Source: Pseudomonadota bacterium (lineage in GTDB: Bacteria; Myxococcota_A; Polyangia; Polyangiales; Polyangiaceae). Taken from it: DNA of 64,000 bases. The stretch lies in NCBI GenBank assembly GCA_023423895.1, contig JAFAER010000160.1, positions 1 to 64,000 of the forward strand, read 5' to 3'. The first letter of the stretch is position 1; each line of letters opens with the position of its first letter. Both the position numbers and the translations under genes were made by a program. The notes beneath the pieces were generated by a model. That model made no database searches and had not been told where the DNA came from. It saw nothing but the letters and a program-made list of their open reading frames with translations. Positions 26,954-35,853 of this stretch are shown in pieces.

Positions 26954-28021
26954 ATGCGCTCCTTCTCGGTCCCGGACGTGCTGGTTCTTGGATGTCTCTC
27001 CGCGCTCGGCTCGGGAGGATGCTTGCTGTTCACGTCGCTTTCGGGCTTCGACGAGCCGCCAGCGAACGACGCACCCGCGGACGCCGGAGCCGCGGACTCC
27101 GAAGCGGTCGCCCCGGCCGACGCGAGCGATGCCGCCGCCGTCGAGATCGTCGCACACGACGACCCGGGCATCACGAGCATCGCGGTTCATGCAGACGGGC
27201 TCTACTACGTCCGGCCCCAGGCGCGCGCGTTGTACCGTGTCGCGACGGCGGACTTCGGGCCGAACACGCGAGGCGCCGCGCTGATCACCGACCGCGGAGC
27301 TCTTCGCGAGGTCGCGGTCACGGCGCTTAACGTCTTCGTGACCGCGGAAGACGGTCCGACGAGCGCGTGCATCCTGGGCGCGAAACATGACGGGTCGGGC
27401 GTGACGCCGATCGAGGACTTCTGCCTCGTGAAGTCCCACCTGGTCTCCTCGCCGAGTACCGTCTTCGCGATCGGCGTCGACTCCAGCACGACGAACGGTC
27501 TGTGGCGAATCGACGTCGCCACGGGCGGCTCGACTCGGATCTTCACCGGTCTGAGGACCAACAGCGGTCAGGTCGTCTCGGCTGTCGCGTACGACGGCGC
27601 AAACATCTACGTCAGCGAGCAGGTGTCTTCGAAGATCACGACGCTGGCGTCGACGACCACCCTTGCAGACTTCGTGACGGGGCAGGCGGTCGTCGACATG
27701 GTCGCCGACGCGACGACCCTCTACTGGCTCACCCAGGATGGATCGGTTCGCAGCCTCCCGACGAGCGGCGTCGGCCAGCCACGCGAGCTCGCGAAGCTCG
27801 TCGCGCCGCAGCGGATCGCGATCGACGAGACTGCTCTGTACGTGACCACGTCGGGGCTCGCTGCTTCTTCAGGCGCGCTCGTGCGGATCGCGAAGGAGAG
27901 CGGAGCCCGGACGGAGCTCGCGACCGGGCTCGCCAACCCGTCGGCCGTCGTCGTCGATGCGACCCACGTCTACTGGGCAAACCTCGACGACGGGACCATC
28001 ATGCGGGTGGCGAGGAAGTAG
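26954..28021 (+). CDS. beta-propeller lipoprotein
   Basis: A 355-residue exported protein with a hydrophobic N-terminus and lipobox-like SGGC (Cys 23), then an Asp/Ala linker to about 60. Blade-like repeats follow: GITSIAVHADGLYYV, TNGLWRIDVATGGSTRI, AVAYDGANIYVSE, TTLYWLTQDGSV, AVVVDATHVYWANLDDGTI. Relatives are NHL/SMP-30-like propellers with unknown ligands. It lacks the Cys-stapled blades of the gene at 14771-15865. It follows the caspase operon by 117 bp, and whether it is cotranscribed cannot be seen. Confidence 0.75.
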   Translation: MRSFSVPDVLVLGCLSALGSGGCLLFTSLSGFDEPPANDAPADAGAADSEAVAPADASDAAAVEIVAHDDPGITSIAVHADGLYYVRPQARALYRVATADFGPNTRGAALITDRGALREVAVTALNVFVTAEDGPTSACILGAKHDGSGVTPIEDFCLVKSHLVSSPSTVFAIGVDSSTTNGLWRIDVATGGSTRIFTGLRTNSGQVVSAVAYDGANIYVSEQVSSKITTLASTTTLADFVTGQAVVDMVADATTLYWLTQDGSVRSLPTSGVGQPRELAKLVAPQRIAIDETALYVTTSGLAASSGALVRIAKESGARTELATGLANPSAVVVDATHVYWANLDDGTIMRVARK

Positions 28022-28047
28022 CGGCGCGCAGCTGCAGCGCTTGCAGC

Positions 28048-29151
28048 TCAGGGGAGGCGCGCCGCGACCATCTCGGCCGAGCGGACCGCGGCGTCGATCC
28101 CGGACCCGTGAAAGGCCGAGCCCGCGAGATGGATCGACCAAGGAGCGAGCGTCGTCTCGGCACGTGCGACCGCGTCGCGGTGCTCAGCCGTGAAGACGGG
28201 CAGGGCATGCGGCCAGCGAGACACCCATGCGCGCTGCGGCGGTCCGCTGATGGGAAGTACCTGCGCGAGCACGCGCGCTGCGCGTTCGGCCCACGGCGTG
28301 TCGGTCGCCAGCTCCTCGGCCGTCGGTCGGAAGAAGACACGAAGCGACACAAAATCATCTGGCGCTCGATGCGCGAACTTCGACGACGTGAAGGTGCACG
28401 CCCGGAAGCCTTCGAACGGTTCGGCGACGACGAAGCCCGTCCCGTCGAGCGGATGGGCAATCTGCGCGGCACGGTAGCCGAGCGAGACGGTGACGCTCGA
28501 GAGCGTCTCTGCGCCCGCGAGCGCACTCGAGCCCGTGGCTCCGACGAGAGGCTCGACCAACCGTGCGGCCGCAGCGCTCGACGTGGCGAGGACGACGGCG
28601 TCGAAGGTATCGCCGTCCACACGCACGCGTCCGCCGTCCCGTTCGAGCGCGTGGACCTCGCGATCCAGACGCACGTCGACGCGGTCGCGGAGCTCGGTCG
28701 TCAGCGTCTCCCCGAGCGCGTCGGTGATCGACTGCATCCCACCGACGAACGTGCGGATGCCAGCGCCCTTGTCGGATGCCGCGACCTGGAAGCGGAGCGC
28801 CTCGGCGGCCTCGCCCGGCGCGAGCGCGCGGAGCGCGCCACTTTCGAAGCGGTAGGACGTCTTCGCATGCTGTTCGAGGAGCATCGACCAGCGAACGCCA
28901 CGATCGCGTGGCCCTGACGCGTTCGCGTCCGTCATTTGGAGGTCAGCGGCGAGCTGCGGAACGACCTGGCTTCGCGCGACGAAGCCCTCGGCGCCGAGCT
29001 CGACGGTCCAGCCGTCCTCACGCGCCGTCCAGAGCTGGCCGCCGAGCCGAGAGCCCGCCTCGAAGACGGTGACGCGGTCGCCGGCGCTGGCACGGCGAAA
29101 CGCGACCGTGAGGCCCGTCAATCCACCACCGACGATCGCGAGCGTCTTCAT
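28048..29151 (-). CDS. hemG: protoporphyrinogen oxidase (HemG/HemY type)
   Basis: A 367-residue FAD-dependent oxidase: dinucleotide-binding motif AIVGGGLTGLTVAF at the N-terminus, FEAGSRLGGQLWT next, and the C-terminal FAD contact GSAFHGSGIDAAVRSAE. The oxygen-dependent enzyme converts protoporphyrinogen IX to protoporphyrin IX in heme synthesis. At 367 residues it is shorter than the usual 450 or so. The central region is compact, so it could instead be a related NAD(P)/FAD amine oxidase. The start at 29151 was chosen because it begins just before the FAD motif. No other heme genes are nearby. Confidence 0.78.
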   Translation of the reverse strand: MKTLAIVGGGLTGLTVAFRRASAGDRVTVFEAGSRLGGQLWTAREDGWTVELGAEGFVARSQVVPQLAADLQMTDANASGPRDRGVRWSMLLEQHAKTSYRFESGALRALAPGEAAEALRFQVAASDKGAGIRTFVGGMQSITDALGETLTTELRDRVDVRLDREVHALERDGGRVRVDGDTFDAVVLATSSAAAARLVEPLVGATGSSALAGAETLSSVTVSLGYRAAQIAHPLDGTGFVVAEPFEGFRACTFTSSKFAHRAPDDFVSLRVFFRPTAEELATDTPWAERAARVLAQVLPISGPPQRAWVSRWPHALPVFTAEHRDAVARAETTLAPWSIHLAGSAFHGSGIDAAVRSAEMVAARLP

Positions 29152-29364
29152 CCGGCGCCGCAGTCTACTCGCTCGCGAGCCGTCACAGGGCCGGGTTGCT
29201 CCGCCTCTGGAGTTGGTCGCGAGCTCGTCGCGAGCTCGTCGCACGTCGCCTTGGCCCGTCGCCGCCCGCTCGACGCGCGAGGTGGTCTCCAACACCTCGC
29301 GCACGGGTCGGCGACGAGCCGAGGCTCGAAGGAAGAGCTCGGCTACGAAGCTGGGGAACGCGGA

Positions 29365-30621
29365 CTACCAGACACCGACGCCGTACCCGCCGATGAACGG
29401 GTAGCCGGCCGCGTAGCCGCTGCGCATCACGGTCATGCGACGGGCGCTGAATCCGCCGCCCCAGCCGGCGACGCCGCCACGGACGTAGCCCGCGCGGAAG
29501 CCGCCGACGCCGCCGCGGAAGCCGCCGACGCCGCCGAAGAACTGGCTGCTCTGGACCTGCCCGACGGGGTCTTGCTGCTGGCCTTCCGGCTGCTCGCCTT
29601 GCTGTTGGGCGGGGCCTTGCTGCCCCTCCTCTTGCTGCTGGCCCTGTTCTTCGCCGAGCGGTCGACCCTGCTCTTGCTGGCCGGGCTCACCTTGCTCCTG
29701 ATGATGGCCGCCGGGGCGCTGGATCTGGCCGCCCCGCTCTTCCTGCTCCTCCTGCGGCTCGATCATGCGAGAGAGCTTGTCGAGCTGCTCTGGCGTGAGG
29801 ATCTCCGCCAAGCTCTTGGCGACGGAGATCATCGCGCGCGCCTTCTCGCGGGTGCGCTTGCCGACCTCTTCCAGCGGAACGATCTGATCGAGCGAGAACT
29901 GCTCTCCGCGGAAGGCCTCGAAGACCTCCTTGGCCGTCTCACGATCCTGCTCGAGCGACGGCTTCGCCCGCATGAGGACCTCTTTCACCTGGGTCTTCTG
30001 ATTCTCGGTGAGGTTCAGGTCCCTCGCCATGTTGTCGAACCATCCCTCGGCCTGGCGCGAGTGCTCTTCCATCTCGGAGCTCATGGCGTCGACGAGCTCG
30101 TTGCGCTGCTGCTGATCGAGGATGCCATGGAGGTCTTCGAGCGCCTTACGAAGCACGGGGCTGGCCTCCATACGCGCGCTCACGAGCTCTTCGATCTCGT
30201 CGTTGAACGCGTTCTCCTGGATCTCGCCCTTGGCGAGCTGCTCGGAGAGCTCCTCCTGGAGCTCACGGCGGGCCTCGATGACGGCTTGCTCCTTCGCGCT
30301 GACCTTCTTGCCGAGCTGCTCGATCTCCGCGCGCTGCTGCTGGTTGAGACCGACCTTCGAGAGCCCGTCGGCAATGAGCGCGACGACGCCGAGGTGATCC
30401 GTGTGCTCCTGTTCGACGGCCGTGCCGGACCCACCCGACTGCCCACGCTCCCGATGACCCTCGCCCTGCTCGCCGGCCTCCTCGGTCGAGCCTGTCTCGT
30501 GCGTGACGCTACCGCGCGTGGTCGACGTCGGAGCTTCATCCGTTGCGCTCGTCGTGCAGCCTCCCGCTACCACGAGGAGCCCGAGTGCTCCGATGACATT
30601 CATTCGAGTGATCAGCTTCAT
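29365..30621 (-). CDS. Spy/CpxP-like LTxxQ lipoprotein with Gln/Gly-rich tail
   Basis: 418 residues. Lipobox AGGC follows a short signal peptide; the start ATG 30621 has GGAGGT upstream. The helical core (about 75-300) includes LNQQQRAEIEQLGKK and LTENQKTQVKEVL, the LTxxQ-type helices of Spy/CpxP periplasmic chaperones, and a third LTPEQLDKLSRM. From about 300 the sequence is Gln/Glu/Gly-rich (EQGEPGQQEQGR), ending in Gly/aromatic repeats (FFGGVGGFRGGVGGFRAGY). Spy-like proteins bind unfolded envelope proteins or metals; the tail may mediate self-association. Single gene. Confidence 0.75.
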   Translation of the reverse strand: MKLITRMNVIGALGLLVVAGGCTTSATDEAPTSTTRGSVTHETGSTEEAGEQGEGHRERGQSGGSGTAVEQEHTDHLGVVALIADGLSKVGLNQQQRAEIEQLGKKVSAKEQAVIEARRELQEELSEQLAKGEIQENAFNDEIEELVSARMEASPVLRKALEDLHGILDQQQRNELVDAMSSEMEEHSRQAEGWFDNMARDLNLTENQKTQVKEVLMRAKPSLEQDRETAKEVFEAFRGEQFSLDQIVPLEEVGKRTREKARAMISVAKSLAEILTPEQLDKLSRMIEPQEEQEERGGQIQRPGGHHQEQGEPGQQEQGRPLGEEQGQQQEEGQQGPAQQQGEQPEGQQQDPVGQVQSSQFFGGVGGFRGGVGGFRAGYVRGGVAGWGGGFSARRMTVMRSGYAAGYPFIGGYGVGVW

Positions 30622-31018
30622 GGTGAAACCTCCGCGCGCCGCGCGTGCACCCGTTGTGCCCGATGGTTTCGACTTCACGAGACGCGCGGTCGTTCGAGTC
30701 GTCGTGTGCCTTCACTCGTCCGCTGCGCGCGCGCGAGCTCGCCGCCGAGCGGGGCGGGACGCGCCGCGCAGGGACGGTCTCGCGTCAGCCTTTCGGCGTC
30801 CGCGCGCGTCAACGGTCGATCGCGCCCGTGTATTCGTCGAGCGCCGACCGTCGGGCGATGATGCCGCGTGCAGCGTACGGTCGCTGTCGTCGGGAGGAGC
30901 GTGACCGTCGATCACCCCGGTTTCTCCACGGAGTCGAGCCGATACAAGTGCGCGCGCGTGTCGATTTCAGATTGGTCGCCGCACGTGACAGCGCGGCAAC
31001 GCGCGCTATCGTTCGCAC
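30622..31018. other. intergenic stretch with no supported gene
   Basis: About 397 bp between divergent starts at 30621 (minus) and 31019 (plus). Open frames here have no recognisable family, no good ribosome binding sites and Arg-rich compositions typical of GC-rich shadow frames. It must contain promoters for both neighbours, but I cannot identify them. Confidence 0.5.
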
Positions 31019-31501
31019 ATGCGCGTCTCGGAGACCATCAGTCCCGCGTGGGACACGATGAAGCGGCTCCTCTTCCGCCCGTTCAACATCGGCACCTGGT
31101 TCTCCTTCGGCCTGCTGTTCGGCCTCCAGAGGTGCGCCGAGGGCGGCGGCGGCAACTCGTTTCGCGTTCCGGATTTCGGAAGTCACGGAAGCGGCCGGAG
31201 CTCCGGGACGGACGATCTGACGAGCGACGCCATCTCGAACGTGCTGCCGGGAGACTTCCTCTCACGTGCAGGCTTTCCGGCGATCGGCACCGCGGAGCTG
31301 GTGCTCGTCGGGGTCGTGCTGCTCGTCGTGGCCGTGCCCGTCGTGCTCTTGTTCTACTGGCTCGGAAGCCGCGGACAGATGATGTCGATCCGTGCGGTGG
31401 CCACGGGCGATTCGGATGTCGGAGCCGCGTGGCGGTCGACGGACGGCGCCGGCGGCCGAATGTTCAAGTTCCATCTGGCGCTGGTCGGTCCGCAAGAATG
31501 A
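31019..31501 (+). CDS. membrane protein, apparently truncated at C-terminus
   Basis: 160 residues. The N-terminus (VSETISPAWDTMKRLLFRPF, then IGTWFSFGLLFGLQ) and the Gly-rich loop followed by a long helix (LVLVGVVLLVVAVPVVLLFYWL) with SRGQMMSIRAV match a family of multi-pass membrane proteins found in Myxococcota and Planctomycetes. Those proteins normally continue for another 100 or more residues with more helices after the SRG motif. Here the frame stops right after FKFHLALVGPQE. The stop overlaps the next ATG (ATGA), so the truncation may reflect a deletion or recombination at that point. Confidence 0.6.
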   Translation: MRVSETISPAWDTMKRLLFRPFNIGTWFSFGLLFGLQRCAEGGGGNSFRVPDFGSHGSGRSSGTDDLTSDAISNVLPGDFLSRAGFPAIGTAELVLVGVVLLVVAVPVVLLFYWLGSRGQMMSIRAVATGDSDVGAAWRSTDGAGGRMFKFHLALVGPQE

Positions 31502-31749
31502 GCGCGCGGAAGAAGAAGGTGGCGTCGGCGCGCGACGTCGAGCCCACCAACGAGCTTCCGAAGATCGGAAAGCCGGCGACGCGGGCGCTCGCCACCGTCG
31601 GCATCACGCGGCTCGACCAGGTCGTGCGGCTCAGCCGGTCGGAGCTCGAGGCGCTTCACGGCGTTGGACCGAAGGCGATCGTGATCCTCGAGCAAGCACT
31701 CGGCGCGCGCGGGTTGTCGTTCCGCGCGGCGACGAAGCGCGGGCGCTGA
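31498..31749 (+). CDS. small helix-hairpin-helix protein
   Basis: 83 residues: a basic N-terminal tail (SARKKKVASARDVEP) then an HhH domain: LPKIGKPATRALATVGITRLDQVVRLSRSEL and LEALHGVGPKAIVILEQAL. The pattern resembles the RNA polymerase alpha-CTD and the HhH domains of DUF4332-like small proteins, so nucleic acid binding is likely. ATG 31498 overlaps the stop of the upstream membrane protein. No ribosome binding site is clear, which supports coupling. Confidence 0.72.
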   Translation: MSARKKKVASARDVEPTNELPKIGKPATRALATVGITRLDQVVRLSRSELEALHGVGPKAIVILEQALGARGLSFRAATKRGR

Positions 31750-31811
31750 ACGTTGCACCGCCGCGCATCATCGTAGCCGTTCGGCGTCGTCACCATCCGA
31801 CGCCGCGCGGC

Positions 31812-32216
31812 TCAGTTCCGGACCATGAAACGCATCTTCCCGCGGATGTGCGCGCCGTCACCGGACGTGATCTCCCAGCGCACGGAATAAGCGCCGCGTC
31901 CTTGATCGGGCACGGGGATCGACAGCTGCTCCATCGGCTTGCCGCCGCTGCCTTCGAACGACAGCGACGAGGAGCCGGTCGGGCCGGCGACCGAGATGCG
32001 CGTCGCGCGATGGTCGATGCCCGTCGTGAAGCGCACGAGGACGCGCTCCGGACAGCGATCGACGACGGCTCCGTCTGCAGGGAGCATGTCGAGCAGCTTT
32101 GGGTGCGCGGGCGCGTCGCGCGTCCCGAACGACACCAACGAAACCGCAGCGAGCCCGATGAGAGTGAAACGGCGGGTCAGCACGGACGCCGATGGCTGCA
32201 ACGCATGCGCCGACAT
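31812..32216 (-). CDS. CopC-domain copper-binding protein
   Basis: 134 residues. After a signal peptide (to about residue 37, APA|H), the mature protein starts with His, the N-terminal Cu(II) ligand of CopC proteins, then PKLLDMLPADGAVVD, the CopC consensus opening. The C-terminus has WEITSGDGAHIRGKMRFMV. In most CopC proteins the second site is DGH or DSH; here it is DGAH, so one ligand may be shifted. CopC is a periplasmic copper carrier often paired with CopD, but no CopD gene is adjacent. Start chosen at ATG 32216. Confidence 0.8.
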   Translation of the reverse strand: MSAHALQPSASVLTRRFTLIGLAAVSLVSFGTRDAPAHPKLLDMLPADGAVVDRCPERVLVRFTTGIDHRATRISVAGPTGSSSLSFEGSGGKPMEQLSIPVPDQGRGAYSVRWEITSGDGAHIRGKMRFMVRN

Positions 32217-32328
32217 CCTGCGAGGCGCGGTGTGTCGGAGCCGCGCCATCTGGGCCGAGAGCAGCTGCGCACCATTGCCGATACGCGACTCTCTCGACAA
32301 GGGTGCGCGGTCACGTGACACTCGAACG

Positions 32329-33509
32329 ATGGGAACGTCTCGACGTCTGTGCGCGCTCGCTCTCGGCATCGTCGTCGCGGCCGGTTGCGGGGATGAACCA
32401 TCCACCACGCGTTCGCCGGGTGCGACGCCCGGAAGCGGCACCTCGCAACCCGGCGATCCGTCCGATCCTTCGCAGCCCGGGTCGCCGGCGCTGCCGCCCA
32501 CCGATCCCTCGACCGGTCCGGCGGCAGGAAATCCGGACGGCGCGTGTGCCGTCCCCGCGGAAGCGAAGGCCGAAGACGTTTCGACCCCGACGACCGTCGT
32601 CGGAAGCGGCACCAAGGAGAGCTGTACGGGCGCCGCGTTCGTCGCTGCGGTCGCGAAGGGCGGCGTCATCACCTTCGACTGCGGTCCCGAGCCGACGACG
32701 ATCACGCTTACCGAGACGGCCAAGGTCTACAACGACACCGGACCGAAGGTCGTGATCGACGGCGGCAACAAATCACCCTGAGCGGCGGCGGCAAGGTCCG
32801 CATGCTCTATCAGAACTCCTGCTCGTCGGAGCTCCGCGGCGGCGCAGACTGCAACGATCAGGAGAAGCCGGCGCTCACCGTCCAGAACATCACGTTCGTC
32901 GACGGCAACGCGACCGGCCTCGAGAAGGGCGGCAACGAGGGCGGCGGCGGCGCGATCTACGTTCGAGGTGGACGCTTCAAGGTGGTCAATGCCCGCTTCT
33001 TCGGCAACCGCTGCGATGAGCTCGGCTCGGACGTCGGCGGCGGCGCCATCCGCGTGCTCGACTTCCCCTCGAAAGGCACGAGCCAGACGCGGCCGGTGTA
33101 CATCGTCAAGAGCACCTTCGGCGCGCCCGGCAAGGAGAACGTATGCGCGAACGGCGGCGCGCTCAGCAGCATCGGCACGTCGTACGCGCTCATCAACAGC
33201 CTCTTCACCGACAACCGCGCAACCGGCCACGGTGCGAATGACGGCGAAGGCGGCAACGGCGGGGCGATCTACAACGACGGCAATACGTTCACGCTCGACG
33301 TCTGTGGAACGAAGATCGAGAACAACAAAGCAAACGAAGGCGGAAGCGCGATCTTCTACGTGAGCAACAATCGAACGGGCACGTTCTTCATCAAGGATTC
33401 GGTGTTGCGCAAAAACCCGAAGGGCACGTTCGAGACCGCCGGATATCCCGGGATGTTCATCATCGCGAAGGAGGGCTATCCGCAGGTCACGGGCTCGACG
33501 ATCGAGTAG
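32329..33509 (+). pseudogene. right-handed beta-helix lipoprotein interrupted by a -1 frameshift
   Basis: The first 148 or so residues (ATG 32329, lipobox AAGC, long Pro/Ser/Asp linker) read in one frame and end at a premature TGA at 32779-32781. The following protein continues in another frame to TAG at 33507-33509, with clear beta-helix repeats (VQNITFVDGNATG, GGGGAIYVRGGRFKVVNARFF, NGGALSSIGTSYALINSLF, GNGGAIYNDGNTFTLDV). The junction KVVIDGGNK / ITLSGGGKV reads smoothly if one base is restored near 32768-32773. Either a real null allele or a single-base sequencing error in a short A-run. Without the shift it would be a surface adhesin/beta-helix protein of about 393 residues. Confidence 0.8.
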
Positions 33510-33598
33510 CTGGGCTGGTCGACTCGCTCGCGCTCACCCGCTGCCGGTGCTCGTGGCTCGTGCCTTGCTCCTCCCGCTCGAGACCCACTGGAGCCAAC

Positions 33599-34216
33599 AT
33601 GAGCTTTCCCGCGCCGCCTCCGATCGGACTCGAGACCATGGGTGAAGTACGTGACGTGCACGTGGAGGACGTGCTCGTTCCGTCGGCGCACGGGCCAGCC
33701 GTCTTCGATGCCGTTGCACCCGTCACGGGCGCTCGCGCCTCGATCGTGGGCTCAGCGCTGCTCGGGCTCGCGGCGGGGCACCGAGCGATGGCGCCGCTCG
33801 CCGTGCTCGCGCTCGCTCCGCCGCGCCGCGGGATCGCGCTTCCCGTGCTGGCTGTGGCGCTGGCCGCTGCCGAGCTCGTCGTCGACAAGCTTCCGTTCGT
33901 GCCGGGTCGAACCGCGGCGATGCCGCTCGTCGCCCGTGCTCTCGCGGGCGTGCTTGCGGGCGGGTGGGCGGCGCGGCGTTCGCGGCGATCACCGGTGATC
34001 GGGGCGGCGATGGGTGGAGCTGCCGCGGTCGCGGCGACCGGTCTTGGTCTGCAGCTTCGAGTCGCTGCCGAGGACTCGCTTCCTCGGGTCGTCGCGGCGC
34101 TCATCGAAGATGTGCTCGCCATCGGGATGGCGGTCGGCGGCTCGCGTCTCCTGCCGTCGAACACGGAGCGAGCGTCAGAAACGCACGAGCCGAGACGTCT
34201 TCGCGTGGCGGACTGA
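33599..34216 (+). CDS. DUF4126-type membrane protein
   Basis: 205 residues. After a 40-residue N-terminal part, several hydrophobic helices carry the family pattern LLGLAAGHRAMAPLAVLAL, AAELVVDKLPFVPGRTAAMP, LVARALAGVLAGG and GAAMGGAAAVAATG. DUF4126-like proteins are integral membrane proteins of unknown role. The start at 33599 has GGAG five bases upstream and was preferred over the longer in-frame ATG at 33560. It follows the frameshifted lipoprotein by 89 bp. Confidence 0.78.
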   Translation: MSFPAPPPIGLETMGEVRDVHVEDVLVPSAHGPAVFDAVAPVTGARASIVGSALLGLAAGHRAMAPLAVLALAPPRRGIALPVLAVALAAAELVVDKLPFVPGRTAAMPLVARALAGVLAGGWAARRSRRSPVIGAAMGGAAAVAATGLGLQLRVAAEDSLPRVVAALIEDVLAIGMAVGGSRLLPSNTERASETHEPRRLRVAD

Positions 34217-34235
34217 CGCGCTGGCGCGCGAGCCG

Positions 34236-34508
34236 TCAGCCTCGCCGTTCGAGCTGCCGGTACGCGATCGCGAGGAGCCCGCTGGTGAGCGCGGTCACGA
34301 GCAGGAGCGGGAGCCATGGACGGACGATCGCCGCGATGGATCCCGCCTCTCGCGCGCACGCCGCGAGCAGGAAAGCGAGCACCGTTGCGCAGGCGGCCCG
34401 GACTCTGCGGGCGGCGCGCTCCTTCCGTTCGACCTCCGCCGCGTAGTCGAAGAGCAGCGCGTCCCCCGTATCGCGGAGGGCAGGCAGGCGATAGAGGCTC
34501 ATCGGCAT
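34236..34508 (-). CDS. small two-helix membrane protein, hypothetical
   Basis: 90 residues (start 34508, or the second Met at 34502). A basic amphipathic stretch (VERKERAARRVRAA) is followed by two hydrophobic helices (about 38-50 and 65-83: ACATVLAFLLAAC and PLLLVTALTSGLLAIAY). No family is recognised. It is convergent with the DUF4126 gene. Composition and length fit a real gene, but the evidence is thin. Confidence 0.45.
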   Translation of the reverse strand: MPMSLYRLPALRDTGDALLFDYAAEVERKERAARRVRAACATVLAFLLAACAREAGSIAAIVRPWLPLLLVTALTSGLLAIAYRQLERRG

Positions 34509-34560
34509 CCCCGTCTCTGACGGTCGCCGGCGCGCCGACTCGGGTCGAGGGTGGTGGTCG

Positions 34561-35523
34561 TCAGAATGTGGTGAAGAATTGCCATGCCGCCTTTGCCGCG
34601 TCGTTCCAGATCGCGTGGCCGAGGTTGTCGATGGGACAGAAGATGACCGACTTGCCCGAAGGGCATGCGTCGTGGAGAAGGCACGGTGGTGTCGGCCCCG
34701 GCGTATCGCGCGTCGATTTGCACCCGTTCACGAACGCCCAGTACTTCGAGGTGAAGTCGCCGCTGTCGAAGGTGACCGCGTCGTCGGCGGTGCCGTGGAC
34801 GACGAGGACGGCAGGTCCGCTGCCGAGCGTCTGGCCCGCACAGCGCGTGTAGTTGTTCTCCCAGCGAGACGCCGCCGGATCCCGCGGCTCGTTCGGCGCG
34901 CCGCCAGAGTGCGGGACGATCGCGCGGAAGAGCGGAGGTCGTCGGCAGCCGACCTGGTTCAACATGAATGCCCCGCTGCTGAAGCCCAGCCCGAAGACGC
35001 GCGCGGGATCGATCGTGAACCGTTCCGACAGCGATGCCACGAGCGCGACCAAGTAGGCGAGGTCGGCGTTCGTGTCCGCCGGGTCGTACAAGTTCCAGCC
35101 GTGCGTGCCCGTCGGGTAGGCGACGAACGCTGCCTGCTGTGAGACGGCGTCGAAGGGGAACGCCGACCGCATGGCAGTGCCGTCGCCGCCGTCGCCATGC
35201 AACACGAGGACGAGCGGGTACGTCTTCTCGGTCGTGTACGTGCTAGGCGCCGCGAGCACGAACGAGCGAGCCTTGCCGGCGACGTCGATCGTCTCCTCGG
35301 TCACGATCATCGGCGGAGGCGGAGGCGGCGCGGCGTCGGGCGGGGGCGTCGGCGACGGCGATGCGGCGTCTTGCGGCGATGCGGGAACGACGGGGCCCGT
35401 GGCCGAGGGCGACGCGGCAGGGGCAGTCCCACTGGACTTCGACTCGGACCGATCGGGATCGCTGGACGACTGACACGCCACGAAGGCGATCGCGGCTCCG
35501 ATGAAAGCGAAGCGCTTCACCAT
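34561..35523 (-). CDS. LpqC/feruloyl-esterase-like polyester hydrolase lipoprotein
   Basis: About 320 residues. Lipobox FVAC, then a Ser/Pro/Asp linker to about 72. The alpha/beta hydrolase domain starts VTEETIDVAGKARSFVLAAP, with the oxyanion region LVLVLHGDGGDG, nucleophile GLGFSSGAFM (Ser in GFSSG), a candidate Asp in VVHGTADDAVTF and His in NLGHAIW. The family (PHB depolymerase/feruloyl esterase/LpqC) contains secreted esterases acting on polyesters or plant phenolic esters. Substrate not determinable. The start is ATG 35523; no strong ribosome binding site is seen. Confidence 0.85.
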   Translation of the reverse strand: MVKRFAFIGAAIAFVACQSSSDPDRSESKSSGTAPAASPSATGPVVPASPQDAASPSPTPPPDAAPPPPPPMIVTEETIDVAGKARSFVLAAPSTYTTEKTYPLVLVLHGDGGDGTAMRSAFPFDAVSQQAAFVAYPTGTHGWNLYDPADTNADLAYLVALVASLSERFTIDPARVFGLGFSSGAFMLNQVGCRRPPLFRAIVPHSGGAPNEPRDPAASRWENNYTRCAGQTLGSGPAVLVVHGTADDAVTFDSGDFTSKYWAFVNGCKSTRDTPGPTPPCLLHDACPSGKSVIFCPIDNLGHAIWNDAAKAAWQFFTTF

Positions 35524-35853
35524 GCACGCCCGCCGAAGCACGCGTCGGGCCGAGCTTTACATCCTCCGACCCTGCAGCGACGAACGCTGCATTCTTCGCA
35601 AATCTCGATGTGATGACGGCGAGCGCGACCGTAGCCGCCGCTCAAAGCTGCCACGCCTGCTGCGCCCGTCGTGCGCTCGGGTCTCGACGCGGTGACCTCG
35701 CTCGCGCATCGCGCGCGGAAGGCCGTTGCGCGATGCTCGACGTCACTGCTCAGCTTGCGTCGTGAAGCCTGCGAGCGGCCACGGTACGCGGGCCGCGCGC
35801 GGTGCACGTTCGAGATCATGGTTGGAGCGAGGCGCGATGGCTCGCGCGCGATT
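35524..35853. other. 330-bp intergenic stretch with one hairpin
   Basis: Between the divergently placed ends of the esterase start (35523) and the catalase-like gene stop (35854). The only clear element is a perfect hairpin TGCAGCG-ACGAA-CGCTGCA at 35573-35591, about 50 bp upstream of the esterase start and followed by TTCTT. It may be the terminator of the upstream minus-strand gene read on the other side, or a regulatory dyad. No supported gene. Confidence 0.4.
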
